Shown in pieces: positions 41,246-44,656 of a stretch of 44,656 bases of DNA; position 1 is the first letter of the stretch; every line of letters starts with the position of its first letter. The translations under genes were made by a program, and so were the position numbers. Source of the DNA: Lachnospiraceae bacterium (lineage in GTDB: Bacteria > Bacillota > Clostridia > Lachnospirales > Lachnospiraceae); contig JAEEXY010000019.1 of assembly GCA_016288005.1 (NCBI GenBank), positions 1 through 44,656 of the forward strand. Reading direction: 5' to 3'. Under the pieces are notes generated by a model that did not search any database, was not told the origin of the DNA, and worked only from the letters and a program-made list of their open reading frames with translations.

Positions 41246-42934
41246 ATGGGACCTATTGCACCTAAAGACCCGGTCAGACAGCGGGAGTTTTTCTATATAA
41301 TGCTCGAAAAGGAGATATCGTCGGCACCCTCGCCCCAGGGCGGCGGAGTCTGCTCCATATATGAGAATGACGAGCGGCTGGTGACGGCGGCAAAAATAGT
41401 CGGCAATGTCACCGATGAGTCGATGCTGCAGATGCTGCGTTCCGTTGCGGATTTCAGGAAGCTGGTCTACGGTGTCGGTGTTTCGATCATGTGCTCCGGG
41501 GTCGATAAATGCAATTTCGCGTTCCAGATGTACGGAAAGACGGACCCGTATCACTCGGGCACCACGTTGAGACGCGAGATCACCACGGACGGGTCCGAGT
41601 ACCTGATACCTTTTGACGAGGCGGAATGGAAGGATGACGACGACATCCCCGGACAGATCAGGTTCGAGTTCGCAAAGCACGGATTCCTGGCTACGGTCAA
41701 TGTCAGACTTTTCCTTAATGACGGATATACGGCGCCTCCTTTTGAGGAGCCCGAACCGATAGATCTTAACGCACCCGGATTCAGAGACATGATCGCAAAG
41801 TCACTGGTATCGGCAGGCAGCAACGGCAGACTCAAAAAGGTCATCGAACGCGCAGAGGCGGGAGAGGACCTGACGATAGCTTTCATAGGAGGCTCGATCA
41901 CCCAGGGAGCGGGCGCTACGCCCATTCATACAGAGTGCTACGCGAGAAAGGCTTTCGAGAGCTTTGAACAAAAATATATGAAGGGCGGCAAGGCGACATT
42001 TATTAAGGCCGGAGTCGGAGGTACGTCCTCGGAGCTCGGCATCGTCCGCTATGACCGTGACGTGCTGGCGAACGGAAAGCACAGCCCCGACCTGGTGGTT
42101 ATCGAATTTGCGGTAAACGATGCCGGTGACGAGACCGGAGGCGACTGCTTCGAGGGACTTTTAAGGACGGTACTCAACAGTCCGAATCACCCGGCCGTGA
42201 TACTGATATTCTCGGTATTTACGGGCGGCTATAATCTCGAGGACCGCCTGATCCCGATAGGCGAGCATTACGGAGTGGCCATGACCAGCGTGAAGCGCGC
42301 GGTTATGCCCCAGTTCTCCCTTACGAAGGCTGAGGGCAGGGTCGTTCCCAAATACAGGTTTTTCTACGATTCTTATCATCCTACGAATATAGGTCACATG
42401 ATCATGGCCGAGTGCATCGGTTATCTTATCGATGCTGCGGCGGCAGACCGTTCGGAGGATAAGGATACGGATTTTACAAATTTTCCGCCGCTTCGCAGCG
42501 ACGATTTCGAAGGCGTGCATTTTATAGACAGGGCGGAGAACACGTTCGGCGCGATGATCTCGCACGGCGATTTTGACGATAACGATCCGGTGCTGCAGCA
42601 GTGTGAGATGAATATGGATCCGATGACCACACCGAGGTTCCCGTTCAACTGGATGCACGAGTCGGGCAGCAGGCCGTTCGAGATGGAAGTGACCTGCAGG
42701 AGACTGCTGATCGTTACCAAGGACGAATCGGATATCAGAGTCGGACGGGCGGACATTTATGTCGATGGGAAATTCATAAAGACAGTCGATCCGCATGAGA
42801 TCGGATGGTGCCACTGCAATTCGCAGATCATCATAAGGGAGAAAGAAAGCGCAAAGCATCACATTGAGGTGAGGATGCACGAGGGCGACGGGGATAAGCA
42901 GTTTACGATCCTCGGATTCGGTATAGTTGTATAG
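41246..42934 (+). CDS. SGNH/GDSL hydrolase, probable carbohydrate esterase
   Basis: This 562-residue protein starts at ATG 41246, seven bases after AGGAGGA; an in-frame start at 41192 has no such site. The middle third is an SGNH hydrolase: IAFIGGSITQGAGA with nucleophile Ser217, the FAVNDAG block, and DSYHPTNIGH with the catalytic Asp-x2-His. About 200 N-terminal residues and 140 C-terminal residues are beta-rich. A three-part form with N-terminal jelly roll and SGNH core recalls CE2-type acetylxylan esterases, but the family cannot be fixed by eye. No signal peptide is seen, so it should act inside the cell, on imported oligosaccharides. A GH3 gene follows 35 bases later, and the two are probably cotranscribed. 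Confidence 0.8.
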   Translation: MGPIAPKDPVRQREFFYIMLEKEISSAPSPQGGGVCSIYENDERLVTAAKIVGNVTDESMLQMLRSVADFRKLVYGVGVSIMCSGVDKCNFAFQMYGKTDPYHSGTTLRREITTDGSEYLIPFDEAEWKDDDDIPGQIRFEFAKHGFLATVNVRLFLNDGYTAPPFEEPEPIDLNAPGFRDMIAKSLVSAGSNGRLKKVIERAEAGEDLTIAFIGGSITQGAGATPIHTECYARKAFESFEQKYMKGGKATFIKAGVGGTSSELGIVRYDRDVLANGKHSPDLVVIEFAVNDAGDETGGDCFEGLLRTVLNSPNHPAVILIFSVFTGGYNLEDRLIPIGEHYGVAMTSVKRAVMPQFSLTKAEGRVVPKYRFFYDSYHPTNIGHMIMAECIGYLIDAAAADRSEDKDTDFTNFPPLRSDDFEGVHFIDRAENTFGAMISHGDFDDNDPVLQQCEMNMDPMTTPRFPFNWMHESGSRPFEMEVTCRRLLIVTKDESDIRVGRADIYVDGKFIKTVDPHEIGWCHCNSQIIIREKESAKHHIEVRMHEGDGDKQFTILGFGIVV

Positions 42935-42969
42935 GCGTTTTAATAAGACATGGGAGGTATTTATTCGGT

Positions 42970-44656
42970 ATGATCACAGAAGAAAGGCTGAACGAGTACA
43001 GGGAGAGAGCGACGGCTCTTGTTCAGGAGATGACCCTCGAGGAGAAGGTTTTTCAGCTGAGGCATTACGCTCCGGCTATAGAGAGACTCGGCATTCCGGC
43101 ATACAATTACTGGAACGAGGCACTGCACGGCGTGGCCCGTGCCGGCGTTGCTACGGTATTTCCGCAGGCTATCGGCATGGCGGCTTCGTTTGACGAGAAT
43201 ATGATCGGCGAGGTGGCCGAGACCGTTTCCACCGAGGGCCGCGGCAAGTACAACGCGCAGTTCAAGTACGGCGATCATGACATATACAAGGGACTGACCT
43301 TCTGGGCTCCCAATATCAATATTTTCCGCGATCCCCGCTGGGGCCGCGGTCATGAGACCTACGGAGAGGATCCTTATCTGACTTCGAGGCTCGGCGTGGC
43401 GTTCGTAAAGGGCATTCAGGGCGATGACGACAAATACCTGAAGGCTGCGGCATGCGCGAAGCATTTTGCGGTGCATTCGGGTCCCGAGAGCTTAAGGCAC
43501 AGCTTTGACGCGAGATGCTCGGAGCAGGACCTGCGCGAGACTTATCTTCCCGCGTTTAAGGCACTCGTTACCGAGGCGGGCGTTGAGGCTGTCATGGGCG
43601 CGTACAACCGCACCAACGGCGAGCCCTGCTGCGCGAGCAAGCGGCTGCTGATCGACATCCTCCGCAAGGAGTGGGGCTTCAAGGGCCACGTTACCTCCGA
43701 CTGCTGGGCGATCAAGGATATCAACGAGAATCACTGCGTGACCTCCACACCCGAGGAGAGCGTTGCGCTGGCGGTCAACAACGGCTGCGATCTCAACTGC
43801 GGCGATATATTCCAGTATCTGATCAAGGCTGTCGATGAGGGACTTACCTCCGTTGACGTTATCGACGAGGCACTGATCAGGGTGCTCACCACGAGGATGA
43901 AGCTCGGTCTCTTTGACGCGCCCGAGGGCAATCCTTACGCTTCGATCGATTACTCACAGGTCGATACGCCCGAAGCGCGCGCACTCAACCTTAAGGTCGC
44001 AAAGGAGTGCATCGTACTCTTAAAGAATGAAAACAACTTACTTCCGATCGACGCGAAGTCAATAAAGACGATCGGCGTGATCGGACCGAACGCGGACAGC
44101 AGAAAGGCGCTCGTGGGCAACTACGAGGGTACTTCGTCCGAATATATCACGGTACTCGAGGGCATCAGGCATGAGGCCGAGGAGGCGGGAGTCAGGGTAT
44201 TTTACTCTGAGGGCTGCCATCTCTACAAAGAAAAGATGTCGGGACTCAGCAAAAAGAACGACCGTCTCGCCGAAGTTAAGGCAGTCTGCGAGCAGAGCGA
44301 CATCGTTGTGCTGTGCATGGGTCTGGACGCGACTCTCGAAGGCGAAGAGGGCGATACCGGCAATGAATACGGCAGCGGCGACAAGCCGAACCTCAAGTTC
44401 CCCGGATATCAGCAGCTTATCATGGATACCGCGGCAGAGTGCGGCAAGCCCGTTGTACTCGTAGTGCTGTCGGGCAGCGCGCTGGCACTGGACAGCGCGG
44501 CAGAGTCGATCCCCGCGATCCTGCAGGGCTGGTACCCCGGCGCGCAGGGCGGAAAGGCGATAGCCGAGATCCTGTTCGGCAAGGCATGCCCCGGCGGAAA
44601 GCTTCCGCTCACATTCTACAGCGAGAACAATTCACTGCCCGGTTTCACCGACTATT
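42970..44656 (+). CDS. GH3 family glycoside hydrolase, probable beta-xylosidase (3' end outside the window)
   Basis: The frame is open to the window end, giving 562 residues of a protein that usually has 700 or more. The N-terminal domain carries YNYWNEALHGVARAGVATVFPQ, IFRDPRWGRGHETYGEDPYL and AKHFAVHSGPE, as in GH3 beta-xylosidases and arabinofuranosidases. The nucleophile is Asp244 in VTSDCWA. The second domain is entered at LLPIDAKSIKTIGVIGPNADS and is cut near PGFTDY. No signal peptide is seen, so it is likely cytoplasmic, finishing the breakdown of imported xylo-oligosaccharides. GGGAGG lies twelve bases before the start, a rather long spacing. The preceding SGNH esterase gene would remove acyl groups. 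Confidence 0.9.
   Translation, partial: MITEERLNEYRERATALVQEMTLEEKVFQLRHYAPAIERLGIPAYNYWNEALHGVARAGVATVFPQAIGMAASFDENMIGEVAETVSTEGRGKYNAQFKYGDHDIYKGLTFWAPNINIFRDPRWGRGHETYGEDPYLTSRLGVAFVKGIQGDDDKYLKAAACAKHFAVHSGPESLRHSFDARCSEQDLRETYLPAFKALVTEAGVEAVMGAYNRTNGEPCCASKRLLIDILRKEWGFKGHVTSDCWAIKDINENHCVTSTPEESVALAVNNGCDLNCGDIFQYLIKAVDEGLTSVDVIDEALIRVLTTRMKLGLFDAPEGNPYASIDYSQVDTPEARALNLKVAKECIVLLKNENNLLPIDAKSIKTIGVIGPNADSRKALVGNYEGTSSEYITVLEGIRHEAEEAGVRVFYSEGCHLYKEKMSGLSKKNDRLAEVKAVCEQSDIVVLCMGLDATLEGEEGDTGNEYGSGDKPNLKFPGYQQLIMDTAAECGKPVVLVVLSGSALALDSAAESIPAILQGWYPGAQGGKAIAEILFGKACPGGKLPLTFYSENNSLPGFTDY

Noticed and set aside
1-44656. tRNA, rRNA or insertion-sequence genes
   Set aside because: No conserved tRNA arm pattern, rRNA block or transposase was recognised when reading both strands; a covariance-model search would be needed to exclude small RNAs.

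Overview
The window looks like chromosome from an anaerobic, fibre-degrading member of the Clostridia, most like Lachnospiraceae from gut or rumen. This is inferred from a pyruvate:ferredoxin oxidoreductase with highly expressed codon use, Gram-positive signals (strong AGGAGG ribosome sites, lipoprotein signal peptides, an LPKTG cell-wall anchor), LplA/YtcQ- and MalFG-type sugar transport genes, a MetA of the acetyl-CoA type, and xylan-directed enzymes. No rRNA, tRNA, phage, insertion sequence or CRISPR array was recognised.

Layout. 1-1600: the end of an oligosaccharide-binding lipoprotein gene with a strong terminator, then a convergent AraC-family regulator. 1835-5386: nifJ. 5485-7392 (minus): a secreted Ig-like/transglutaminase-like protein. 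7667-21240: a long same-strand cluster holding a GH30 lipoprotein, a membrane-anchored solute-binding protein fused to duplicated carbohydrate-binding-like domains, two MalFG-type permease pairs, an NHL-repeat membrane protein, a Yip1-like membrane protein and a large DUF5696-like membrane-anchored protein. No ATPase is encoded in it. 21397-23724: a second solute-binding lipoprotein under its own promoter, then a small sortase-anchored protein. 23935-27710: an ABC-F ATPase and a membrane-anchored type-B carboxylesterase.

27825-35761 is a molybdenum block: modA, modB, modC, a MoeA/molybdopterin-binding protein, a lipoprotein of unknown role, mogA, moaA, a flavodoxin-fold oxidoreductase and moaC. 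It covers molybdate import and several cofactor steps. No moaD, moaE, mobA or molybdoenzyme gene is present in the window. 35905-39860 (minus) carries metA, ligA and an RluF-type pseudouridine synthase whose gene overlaps ligA by 101 bp. 40088-41113 is ilvE. 41246 to the end holds an SGNH esterase-like gene and a GH3 beta-xylosidase-like gene cut by the window edge.

Two families of short palindromic repeats are scattered through the window. One has the core GGGGACGGTTCTT(T/C)TGTCT and the other the core GGTGCCTGTCACC. Most copies lie between genes, where some form terminator-like hairpins. The first family has also entered the modC coding sequence twice without breaking the frame, once as a 36-bp tandem repeat that encodes a 12-residue repeat. 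The most novel-looking items are that modC invasion, the ATPase-less two-permease glycan cluster with its NHL/Yip1/DUF5696 partners, and a MoaA with two Cys-containing insertions.
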